From Aliiglaciecola sp. 3_MG-2023 (GTDB taxonomy: Bacteria; Pseudomonadota; Gammaproteobacteria; Enterobacterales; Alteromonadaceae), in the NCBI RefSeq assembly GCF_030548205.1, contig NZ_JAUORV010000010.1, forward strand, positions 1 to 64,000: 64,000 nucleotides of DNA. Reading direction: 5' to 3'. Position numbers and translations under genes: made by a program. Shown in pieces: positions 47,135-55,162 of the stretch. Positions within the stretch are counted from its first letter, which is position 1, and every line of letters begins with the position of its first letter. The notes under the pieces are model-generated. The model did not search any database and was not told the origin of the DNA. It saw only the letters and a program-made list of their open reading frames with translations.

Positions 47135-50100
47135 TTACGCAAACAGTTGTCCTTGTGTAACCGTTAATTCGATTTTACGAATTTGCCCACTGCGGTCAAA
47201 AAGCATCTGACTTTGTTGTTTAGATAGGGCGTTTTGTTGCAAGGTTTCAACTTTTCCACTCACATAATGAATGCTTATCTCACCTTGCCCTTGCTGCTTT
47301 AATAAATAAACCACTGGCACCTGACACCAAGTAAAGGCTAAGCTATTTTCAGGAAGAGACAATTTTTGCCACTGACCGTCTACATCCAAATAGGTAAACT
47401 CCGTTGTAGTTGTCGAAAATTCTTGGCTACGAAGCAGAGCAGGATTAAAACTCACCTTAGCGTCGAATACCTGCAAACCGAACTCAGCAAAACGCGTGAG
47501 GACTTCTTCTTTTACCTGGCCAGTCATGCCGGGTTGCTGAGCACCGGCATGCTTTGGCGTATGTGAATAGGGGTCAGTAGGAAAAGCACCATACTCTTCA
47601 GGGGTTTTATTGAAACCAATCCCTTTTCTAACCTGATAGTACAATTCACCTAAGCGCTGAATTATCCGGTCACTCTGTTTGTCTTGTATTGCCTGGAAAA
47701 ACTGCTCTTGCACGGCAAGCAATAACTTCGACACCATATGCCAATAAATACTCCCTAGTCCCTCAAAACCAAACATGCCGCCAGATCTGCCGGTAAAGGC
47801 GCTATGATTAAACACTTCTTCATAAACCCGTAAAATGAGCGCCTTCTCAGCCCTAAGTTGCTCGCCATATTCGGCAACTAAAGTATCAATTAAATGGGCA
47901 ACGTCATTAGCATTCTTAAGATCGGCACTAAATCGCTGTAATCCTCTACTATCTTGCAGTATCAAACGTTCATCACTATTGGCTAGCATTTGCTGGCAAA
48001 CAATGGATTGGTCCAATGCACCTTTAGGGAGGGTATTTTTATTTAGGAATCGTTGTTGTTGCCTATCAGGGTATAACATGAAGGTGTTTTGATCCGGACG
48101 ATATACATCAGATGCAAATAACGCCTCTAATACATTTATCGCTTCTTCTCCTTTTATCGCGCCGCTACTAAGGGCTGCAACCTGCCCTTCTAGCATTGAA
48201 TAGAGGTGATCAACCTCACAGCTTTGTGGTGTTAATTTTAAAATATTATAGGCATGATATAACCCACTTTCAGTGCGGTTAGATTGAATACTATAGTCAA
48301 CCGCCACCAAAGCATCGTCAATGAGCTCATTGATACGCCCTATCACTTGTGTGGTTTTTCCCGTGTAACCTTCAGCTTGATAAACTCGCTTGCGATAAGC
48401 TTCACCTGCTAAACCTAGGCGCTGCATCATATGGAAACGTGCTTTGTTTGATACCGCCCCCTTAGATATTTGCTGCGCCACTTCACATAACGCTTCGCAA
48501 GTGTCTAGTAACCATTGGTTCACCTCCAATGACAGTTCAAAATCTTGCTGTTGCTCGGCAATCAACGACTTAAAGAAATGCAAATAACGACGAATATAGT
48601 AAAGGGTGACCATAGATAGCCCCTGGCCGACTAAAGCATTGTTCGCATCATTCCATTCTGGTCGCTGGGTATTAAGCCAAATTCCACCATCAATCACTAA
48701 ATTGCTGAGCTTAGATAACAACGGAACCAATAGCTTTTCTAATAGGTTTACTTGGTATACTTCTCCTTCTTTAGTTAACACTAACTTACCGTCAGCGCCC
48801 ATATGATTAACTCGTTGCGCTATTTTCTCAGCTAACTCCTCATCGTAAGAAACCGTATCTTTTGCATTGGCGAGTAAAGCCTCAAAGTGTTTGATCCGAT
48901 AAGGTACATTGGCATAACTGAATAGATCGGCACGTAAAAGCTGATTCAGTTTCTGTGGATGAAATTGTTTGGAAAGTTCTAACATTTTCAGCAAATAGAT
49001 TATTTGATGATCTCCCCAATAACCAATGTAACTCCAAGGATCATCCGGTTCTTCGACTTCCCAATCAATGCCCTGCTTGGTAATGCGATAAGGGTTATAG
49101 CCATCCATTGTTGATGCATTTAAAAACTTGGCGATCACGCTTTCAATAAATTGTGGGTAACTAAAAGTGAGAGCTTCCCAGTTTTGGAAAATGTCACGCC
49201 AATTACCTTGATAGGAAAGCAGTGGGTTACCTTGATTGTCTTTCAGGTTAATGGCAAATTGGTTCCAGGGGCGACTAGGATCACCGTGCCTACGACCGAA
49301 GGTAATAGGTAAATATTCAAACGCTAACCTTTGTAACTGCTTATCTCCCTGCTGACTCACATCAGCTAATAAATCTTGCACAGAGAATTTGTCATCTAAG
49401 GCAGTTAGGAAGTTTTGATTGGTTTGATAAACAGTTTGATTGAAGGTTTTGACAGTTTTAACAAAGTCATCTTTAGAAATTAAGTACTGCTCATTGAAAA
49501 TACCGCCACGCAATACATTAAACAGTGTATTTGCGTAATGATGCACAGCCACTTCTTCTTCATTGGTCTGCTGTAAACCATCACTACTTGCCATTATTCT
49601 TAAAAGGGCATCACTGCCTGCAGCAATTGAAGCTATTAACTTACCTTCGACTAAATTGGGGCTGTCTAATTCTTCCAATAGTGCCGTAATTTGCTTTTGA
49701 TCTTGTTCCACATTTGCCACTAACATCCAGCTTTTGTGTTCACTCGGTCCCAAGTCAAATTGACTATTAACTAAATAAGCACCACGGATTCCTCGGCAGT
49801 AAGACTCAGTTTCCACCTGTTTCCGATTATTGAAAGATCTTATTTGCTGTTCTGAAAGCAAAATGTTTTGTATCTCTAAACCTACGCAAAATACCACATT
49901 GGCGCGCAGCGATTCGCTAGGCTCCGCTCTGTCAGTAATCCCTGAGTATAATGTAAAAATGCCAGTACCAGTCTGTTCGTCCAGCTCATTGAACTTATAG
50001 GCATCCACTAAATTGCTCGACTGAGATTGCGTATAGCGCGGCGTGCCAGCAGGTAAAATATTCAGAAACCCATCGAGTATTTCAATATTCGCCGTCTGTT

Positions 50101-50575
50101 GTGCGCAGTTTTCTATTTCTGCGGTACGACAGAATCCATACTCTTCGCTGGTTGCCCAGGTATATCGAAATACCATTTGTAAGCTATGGTTGATCTCTTC
50201 AAAACGGAGTTTATTACCTAGGGTATTTTTATATAAATTACGGGTGAGTAAATACGAATGTTCACGTAAATAATTGAACGGTTCCCACTCGTACTCCTGA
50301 CCATCCATAGCGACTTTCAGTAGTGTTTTACACCCCGTGTGATGGCTACTTTCATGAATTTTGTCAACGGTGACATATGGAAATAATGCCGTTTCGGGAG
50401 ACACCCGCCCAGCCGTTAGCCCACCGGTTGATGAAACGAAAAGCCAATGGTCGCTATCAGAAATCAAGCTAATAAAAAAAGCCGGCATCTGATCAACGTT
50501 TTCAATTTTGTAGAATCGTTCATTACCCAAATCAACGAATGAACCTTCAATCTTTTGCTTTGTCGTGTTTTTCAT
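47135..50575 (-). CDS. Probable GH149 beta-1,3-oligoglucan phosphorylase
   Basis: A 1146-residue cytoplasmic enzyme with no signal peptide. It shows the (alpha/alpha)6-barrel phosphorylase style: PDDPWSYIGYWGDHQ (about 507-521) and RPEWNDANNALVG (about 636-648), the latter aligning with the catalytic Asp motif DWND of GH94 phosphorylases. It is too long for GH94 cellobiose phosphorylase (about 800 residues). Its length and the flanking GH16/GH3/TonB genes fit GH149, which cleaves beta-1,3-oligoglucans with phosphate to give glucose 1-phosphate. GH161 or a divergent GH94 are alternatives. It lies upstream of the minus-strand GH16 gene turned the same way: GH16 is first, this gene 73 bases after it. 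Confidence 0.72.
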   Translation of the reverse strand: MKNTTKQKIEGSFVDLGNERFYKIENVDQMPAFFISLISDSDHWLFVSSTGGLTAGRVSPETALFPYVTVDKIHESSHHTGCKTLLKVAMDGQEYEWEPFNYLREHSYLLTRNLYKNTLGNKLRFEEINHSLQMVFRYTWATSEEYGFCRTAEIENCAQQTANIEILDGFLNILPAGTPRYTQSQSSNLVDAYKFNELDEQTGTGIFTLYSGITDRAEPSESLRANVVFCVGLEIQNILLSEQQIRSFNNRKQVETESYCRGIRGAYLVNSQFDLGPSEHKSWMLVANVEQDQKQITALLEELDSPNLVEGKLIASIAAGSDALLRIMASSDGLQQTNEEEVAVHHYANTLFNVLRGGIFNEQYLISKDDFVKTVKTFNQTVYQTNQNFLTALDDKFSVQDLLADVSQQGDKQLQRLAFEYLPITFGRRHGDPSRPWNQFAINLKDNQGNPLLSYQGNWRDIFQNWEALTFSYPQFIESVIAKFLNASTMDGYNPYRITKQGIDWEVEEPDDPWSYIGYWGDHQIIYLLKMLELSKQFHPQKLNQLLRADLFSYANVPYRIKHFEALLANAKDTVSYDEELAEKIAQRVNHMGADGKLVLTKEGEVYQVNLLEKLLVPLLSKLSNLVIDGGIWLNTQRPEWNDANNALVGQGLSMVTLYYIRRYLHFFKSLIAEQQQDFELSLEVNQWLLDTCEALCEVAQQISKGAVSNKARFHMMQRLGLAGEAYRKRVYQAEGYTGKTTQVIGRINELIDDALVAVDYSIQSNRTESGLYHAYNILKLTPQSCEVDHLYSMLEGQVAALSSGAIKGEEAINVLEALFASDVYRPDQNTFMLYPDRQQQRFLNKNTLPKGALDQSIVCQQMLANSDERLILQDSRGLQRFSADLKNANDVAHLIDTLVAEYGEQLRAEKALILRVYEEVFNHSAFTGRSGGMFGFEGLGSIYWHMVSKLLLAVQEQFFQAIQDKQSDRIIQRLGELYYQVRKGIGFNKTPEEYGAFPTDPYSHTPKHAGAQQPGMTGQVKEEVLTRFAEFGLQVFDAKVSFNPALLRSQEFSTTTTEFTYLDVDGQWQKLSLPENSLAFTWCQVPVVYLLKQQGQGEISIHYVSGKVETLQQNALSKQQSQMLFDRSGQIRKIELTVTQGQLFA

Positions 50576-50648
50576 AATCTTTAACTGCTTTGTTAAGTAA
50601 ATTGCGAACCGGTGTTACCACCCATGTTTATTTTGTTGAATTGTTTGC

Positions 50649-52031
50649 TTAGTGTTTAAGTTGATAAATTCGAACGTAATCAACTTCCATTTTGACGGGA
50701 AAAATACTGTCGTCTATTGGCCCACCAGCTCTGCCCCAGCCACCACCTATGGCAAGGTTTAAAATGATGTGATAGGGATGATCGAAAGGCCATGCTTGCC
50801 AGCCTTCCCCTTGATTTGCATAGTAAAAATAAGGAGTGCCGTTGTATGCAATGAGGATATGCTCAGGCCCCCATTCCATTGAGTAAACTTGAAATTGCTC
50901 ATTCACTTCTGAGCCTACATCGACACTCGCTTTTCGCTGTTCCCAATTTACCCAATAGTAAGCTTTATTATGAACTGTTCCATGGATGTTGTGAGGGTCG
51001 TAACCAACGTATTCCATTATGTCTATTTCACCGGAATTCGGCCAAGCGTCACATTCATGATTACCTTGCCATTCACTATCAGAACGGCATGTGGTTGCAT
51101 ATTTGAAGGCATCGCTAGGGAGCATCCAAATGGCAGGCCAAGTACCTTGACCAGCTGGAATGCGGGCACGAATTTCAGCCTTGCCATATAAAAAGTCCCC
51201 TTTGCCTTTGGAATGGATTCGCCCAGATGTATATTCTGCATTTGCAAACTTTTCTTGATGGGCTTCAATGATCAAAACCCCGTCTTCAACTCGCACATTT
51301 TCTGGTCGTTTAGTGTAAGTCTGATCTTCATCATTCACTTTTCTAGCGGGCCAAATGTCATAGTTCCACTTTTGTTCATCTGGTGCGCCCGAGTAATCAA
51401 ACTCATCACTCCAAGTTAATTGCCAGTTCTGCTTATCTCCTTGTTTACTGCGGACTATAATGGCGTGTAAAACTGGCTCATTGTTAACCCCTGTCAGCTG
51501 AATATTTAATTCACCGTCTTGTACCTCTATATTGGTAAGAGTGCGCACCAGTGCCGACAATTTTTTACCATCTCTGGCCACTGTTATGTCCAAGTTTTCA
51601 ATTTGCTTTTGCCCTTCGATTATAACGTTGAAGAGTCTGTCGGCTGCGCGCAAATCTGAAGGCTCAGCGAATTTTAAGGTGATATCGTAGATCCCTTGCT
51701 TCAGTGCTATGGGTAGGTTCATATTTCCCTGGCGATAAGTTTCGAATAACCTAGGATCTTGAGTTCCTTTTATTCCTTTCGACTGCCCTTGGTTGTTTCC
51801 AATTTGAAACTCATCTGCCTGATAACGAATACCGTCTTGCCCAAGATACTCTGCACCGCCAACATTGATGGCAAGAACAACTGAAGCTGAAAAAGCAGTG
51901 GGAACGGCTTTAGGCTGCAAAGGTTTGATTTTATATTGGGATGTTTGAGGGTTTTCACAGCCTGTGCTTATCCATAAAAAAGACACTGACACACACAAAA
52001 TGACAAACCTAAATAAGTATTCACTTTTCAT
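50649..52031 (-). CDS. GH16 beta-glucanase lipoprotein with malectin-like domain
   Basis: A 460-residue exported endo-beta-1,3-glucanase (laminarinase type). The start at 52031 (MKSEYLFRFVILCVSVSFLW) has AAGG seven bases upstream. The signal ends ISTGC with C25, a weak lipobox. Residues about 45-195 contain VVLAINVGGAEYLGQDGI and resemble a malectin-type carbohydrate-binding domain. The GH16 domain (about 200-460) has the catalytic motif GEIDIMEYVG (two Glu and Asp), the W-rich cleft PAIWMLPSDAF and the ending DYVRIYQL. It is the first gene of the operon with the GH149-like gene and is divergent from a second GH16 gene. Confidence 0.9.
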   Translation of the reverse strand: MKSEYLFRFVILCVSVSFLWISTGCENPQTSQYKIKPLQPKAVPTAFSASVVLAINVGGAEYLGQDGIRYQADEFQIGNNQGQSKGIKGTQDPRLFETYRQGNMNLPIALKQGIYDITLKFAEPSDLRAADRLFNVIIEGQKQIENLDITVARDGKKLSALVRTLTNIEVQDGELNIQLTGVNNEPVLHAIIVRSKQGDKQNWQLTWSDEFDYSGAPDEQKWNYDIWPARKVNDEDQTYTKRPENVRVEDGVLIIEAHQEKFANAEYTSGRIHSKGKGDFLYGKAEIRARIPAGQGTWPAIWMLPSDAFKYATTCRSDSEWQGNHECDAWPNSGEIDIMEYVGYDPHNIHGTVHNKAYYWVNWEQRKASVDVGSEVNEQFQVYSMEWGPEHILIAYNGTPYFYYANQGEGWQAWPFDHPYHIILNLAIGGGWGRAGGPIDDSIFPVKMEVDYVRIYQLKH

Positions 52032-52437
52032 ACACAAACCTTGTGGAAATTAAGTAATTTCATTAACAATTTGTTGCTAACTTTATGCGAACTCTCACTG
52101 CATGCAACGCAAACAGGATAAAGCGGACTAGCGAGGCGGCAAGTTGGAATGCTCTTAACAAAAAACCTAAAAAGCTTTAAAAATGGGCTCTGCAGGAAAG
52201 TTACCTTATCAATAACAGGTGTTATATGTTGATCAAACCAATAGGTCAGTCCGTCCCACCTCTTACTAGTCCCGCCTTATCGATTTTAGCCCGCACACAA
52301 TTAACCTTTGTGTTACATATAAAATCAAGCAATTAACAACTGGTGCCATATCTGATGATTCACTGCGACCCAATAACGCAGAAGCATTGGATAAATCAGC
52401 AGTCAAAATCACTTAGGTTTTGTTTTCGGAGAACACA
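52032..52437. other. 406-base divergent promoter region of the two GH16 genes
   Basis: This region must hold both promoters. TATAAA at 52317-52322 in front of the + strand GH16 gene is a possible -10, but no convincing -35 or operator could be fixed by eye on either strand. No gene and no long repeat was found. Confidence 0.5.
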
Positions 52438-55053
52438 ATGAGAATCAACAGCGTTAAGCACACAACGCGCAACTTGTCTCTATCAGTAGGTGCCGCTATA
52501 GCGATATCTCTGACAGGTTGTGGCGGTTCCAATTCAGATACAGATTTAAAAGCAATAGATACATCTGCACCTGTCGAAGATTGGGTAATGATTTGGAACG
52601 ATGAATTTGATGGAGATAGCATTGATTCAAGTAAATGGAGTCATGAAGTCAATTGCAGCGGAGGAGGTAATAACGAACAACAATGTTATACCGACTCAAC
52701 AGACAATTCATTTATTGCTGATGGGATGCTTAATATTGTTGCAAAACCCGCCGAAGAAGGAGCCGATTTACCTTACACTTCAGCCCGTCTAAGAACGAAA
52801 TATAAGGGCGACTGGACATACGGGCGTTTCGAAATGCGCGCTAAATTGCCTTCTGGACAAGGCAGCTGGCCGGCTTTTTGGATGTTACCGACTGACGAAG
52901 TCTATGGTACTTGGCCAAAGTCAGGTGAAATCGATATTCTTGAAGCGGTGAACTTAGGTGTGGTAGATGCTGACGGCAATGAAGAGAAATATATCCATGG
53001 CACCTTACATTATGGTCGCGACTGGCCACAAAACGAGTCTTCAGGAAAAGCATACTTGTTGCCCGATGGGGCTAATCCTGCAGATGATTTCCATACCTAT
53101 GCAATAGAATGGCAAGAAGGTGAAATTCGTTGGTATGTGGATGATTATTTATACGCGACACAGATGGCCTCGGAAGTACGCTATAACAGCGACGGTGAAG
53201 CCTCAGGTTTAATTCATCAAGGTTGGTTTTCAGAATATTTTGATATTGCCACCGGAGAGAAAGAAGTCCACTGGGATGCTTCACCATTTGACCAAGATTT
53301 TCACATTTTACTCAACCTAGCCGTTGGTGGCGATTGGCCCTCTAATGTCAACAACTTAGGCATCGATGAAACCGCATTTGCCAATGGTCAAAGCTATATT
53401 ATCGACTATGTTCGAGTTTATGAATGCTCAACTAACCCGATGACTGGTAAAGGGTGCGAAACAGTGCGTGCCGGTTACAAAGATGAAGAGGATGCTTTAG
53501 TTACGGGAAAGGCGCCAGTGCCCTCACCTCCATCAACAGGTGTGGTGCAAGAACTGACCGTATTTGCTGATGAAGCTAATCCAGATTGGCCAATTTGGGA
53601 TTGTTGTGGCGGCACTACACCAAGCATAGAAATGGATGACGACGAACACGGCGCCGTTGTCGAATTCGTTATTGGCTCAGCGCCAACGGTAATGGGGTTT
53701 AACACCACCTTACTTGATACACCTGTGCGTTTCGACGCGTCGCCTATGTTAACCGCAGGTGCGTTGACCTTTGATATGAAAATCGTTTCAGCTCCCGTTG
53801 ATACTAACTCGGTTTGGAAATTCAAAATTGAGAGTAACAGTGCCAGTGAAGCGGTTGAGCTGGACATCACTCAAGATATAGATGGCAACCCTTTAACCAC
53901 AGGGACATGGCAAACCTTTTCATTTTCAATGCAAGACTTGGCAGATGCGGGGTTAGATTTAACCGCCATTGATGTGATTATGATTTTTCCAGCTTGGGGC
54001 ACTGGAGAAGGTGCGGTTTATCGAGTTGATAATATGGAATTCACCATCGATTACCCAGAATTAATATTATTTGAAGACCAAGCCAATTTAGATTGGCCTC
54101 TTTGGGATTGCTGTGGTGGTTCAACACCAGTAGAAGTCATCGACGATGAAGCCCATGGTACTGTGGCAGAATTTTCCATAGGTGAAACGCCTACTGTTAT
54201 GGGGTTCTTGTCGGCTGAGGGAATTAAATTTGATGCTAGCTTGCTTGAAGCCGTTGGTGTCATTCAGTTTGAAATGAAAGTCGTTAGTGGCACTGCTAGT
54301 GACGCAACGCCATGGTTATTTAAAGCAGAAAGTAATGGGGCTTCTCAGGCGGTAGAACTGGATTTATCTGCAAGCAATGAAGGGGTTACTCCGGTTACCG
54401 GTGTATGGCAAACCTATACATTTAACTTACAAGATTTAGCCGATGCGGGTCTGGATTTGAGTGCAATTGATGTGGTGATGATATTCCCTTCTTGGGGCGC
54501 AGGAGAAGGTGCCGTTTACCGTGTTGATAATGCTAAGATTTTTAATCCACCACCACCTTCACTCACCGTGTTTGAAAATGCAGAAAACCCCCTATGGCCT
54601 ATGTGGGATTGCTGCGGCGGTTCAACGCCAACGGTTGAAGTCGATGCCGATACAGCCCATGGCGCAGTCGCTGAATTCCAAATCGGCGAAACGCCTACCG
54701 TAATGGGATTCTTAGCTGAGGATAGTGCAGAGTTTGACGCTACCACTTTATTATCAAATGGCGTGATCAAATTCGATATGAAAGTGATTGCAACCCCTAG
54801 CGAAGATACCGCTTGGCTATTTAAAGTGGAGTCTCTTGATGCCGCCACAGCAGTGGAATTAGCAGTGGAAACCAGTAATGAAGGTGAGCCCCCTGTTACC
54901 GGCGAATGGCAAACATATACATTTGATCTTCTTACGCTTTCCGATGCAGGTCTGGATATAAGTGCGATTAACGTCGTAATGATATTCCCAGCCTGGGGGA
55001 CAGGTGATGGTGCAGTTTATCGCATTGATAACCTGAAAATCACGTCTAACTAA
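52438..55053 (+). CDS. GH16 beta-glucanase lipoprotein with three tandem accessory modules
   Basis: An 871-residue exported enzyme. ATG 52438 has GGAG six bases upstream; the frame opens 18 bases earlier at a TTG. The lipobox is LTGC with C28, so it is lipid-anchored, probably at the outer surface. The GH16 domain (about 45-345) carries the catalytic GEIDILEAVN, FWMLPTDEVYGTWPKS and IIDYVRVYEC. Three copies of a 167-169-residue module begin at 53554, 54061 and 54562. Each starts (L)(T/I)(V/L)F-x5-N-x-x-WP-x-WDCCGG-x-TP and ends near GAVYR(V/I)DN. These are probably carbohydrate-binding modules of the beta-sandwich type, not matched to a CBM number by eye. A TonB receptor gene follows. Confidence 0.92.
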   Translation: MRINSVKHTTRNLSLSVGAAIAISLTGCGGSNSDTDLKAIDTSAPVEDWVMIWNDEFDGDSIDSSKWSHEVNCSGGGNNEQQCYTDSTDNSFIADGMLNIVAKPAEEGADLPYTSARLRTKYKGDWTYGRFEMRAKLPSGQGSWPAFWMLPTDEVYGTWPKSGEIDILEAVNLGVVDADGNEEKYIHGTLHYGRDWPQNESSGKAYLLPDGANPADDFHTYAIEWQEGEIRWYVDDYLYATQMASEVRYNSDGEASGLIHQGWFSEYFDIATGEKEVHWDASPFDQDFHILLNLAVGGDWPSNVNNLGIDETAFANGQSYIIDYVRVYECSTNPMTGKGCETVRAGYKDEEDALVTGKAPVPSPPSTGVVQELTVFADEANPDWPIWDCCGGTTPSIEMDDDEHGAVVEFVIGSAPTVMGFNTTLLDTPVRFDASPMLTAGALTFDMKIVSAPVDTNSVWKFKIESNSASEAVELDITQDIDGNPLTTGTWQTFSFSMQDLADAGLDLTAIDVIMIFPAWGTGEGAVYRVDNMEFTIDYPELILFEDQANLDWPLWDCCGGSTPVEVIDDEAHGTVAEFSIGETPTVMGFLSAEGIKFDASLLEAVGVIQFEMKVVSGTASDATPWLFKAESNGASQAVELDLSASNEGVTPVTGVWQTYTFNLQDLADAGLDLSAIDVVMIFPSWGAGEGAVYRVDNAKIFNPPPPSLTVFENAENPLWPMWDCCGGSTPTVEVDADTAHGAVAEFQIGETPTVMGFLAEDSAEFDATTLLSNGVIKFDMKVIATPSEDTAWLFKVESLDAATAVELAVETSNEGEPPVTGEWQTYTFDLLTLSDAGLDISAINVVMIFPAWGTGDGAVYRIDNLKITSN

Positions 55054-55110
55054 AGGCTCGAAGAAATACCACATTATGACTTGCCGGGTTTTATGCCAAT
55101 ACAAAACAGG

Positions 55111-55131
55111 TGTAAAGCCCAAGGGCTTACA
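55111..55131 (+). promoter_or_regulatory. Hairpin in the leader of the glucan TonB receptor gene
   Basis: TGTAAAGCCC pairs with GGGCTTACA (one-base bulge) around a two-base loop, 32 bases before the ATG at 55163. It is not followed by a T-run. It could be an operator palindrome or an RNA hairpin affecting expression after the GH16 gene. Confidence 0.4.
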
Positions 55132-55162
55132 TAGAACAAAGAACAATTTAAGTAGGGCAACT

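Noticed and set aside
52119-52250. Words TAAAGCGG and GGTCAGT shared by the two divergent promoter regions (also 63215-63230)
   Set aside because: Seven- and eight-base matches are expected by chance between regions of 350-400 bases; no palindrome or fixed spacing supports an operator.
53554-55053. Three roughly 500-base direct repeats as a possible CRISPR, transposon or assembly artefact
   Set aside because: The copies are diverged, in frame and inside one coding sequence, so they are protein modules.
55076-55162. Upstream ATG (55076) as the start of the glucan TonB receptor
   Set aside because: The hairpin and the AGGG ribosome-binding site lie inside this stretch, and the signal peptide starts at 55163.
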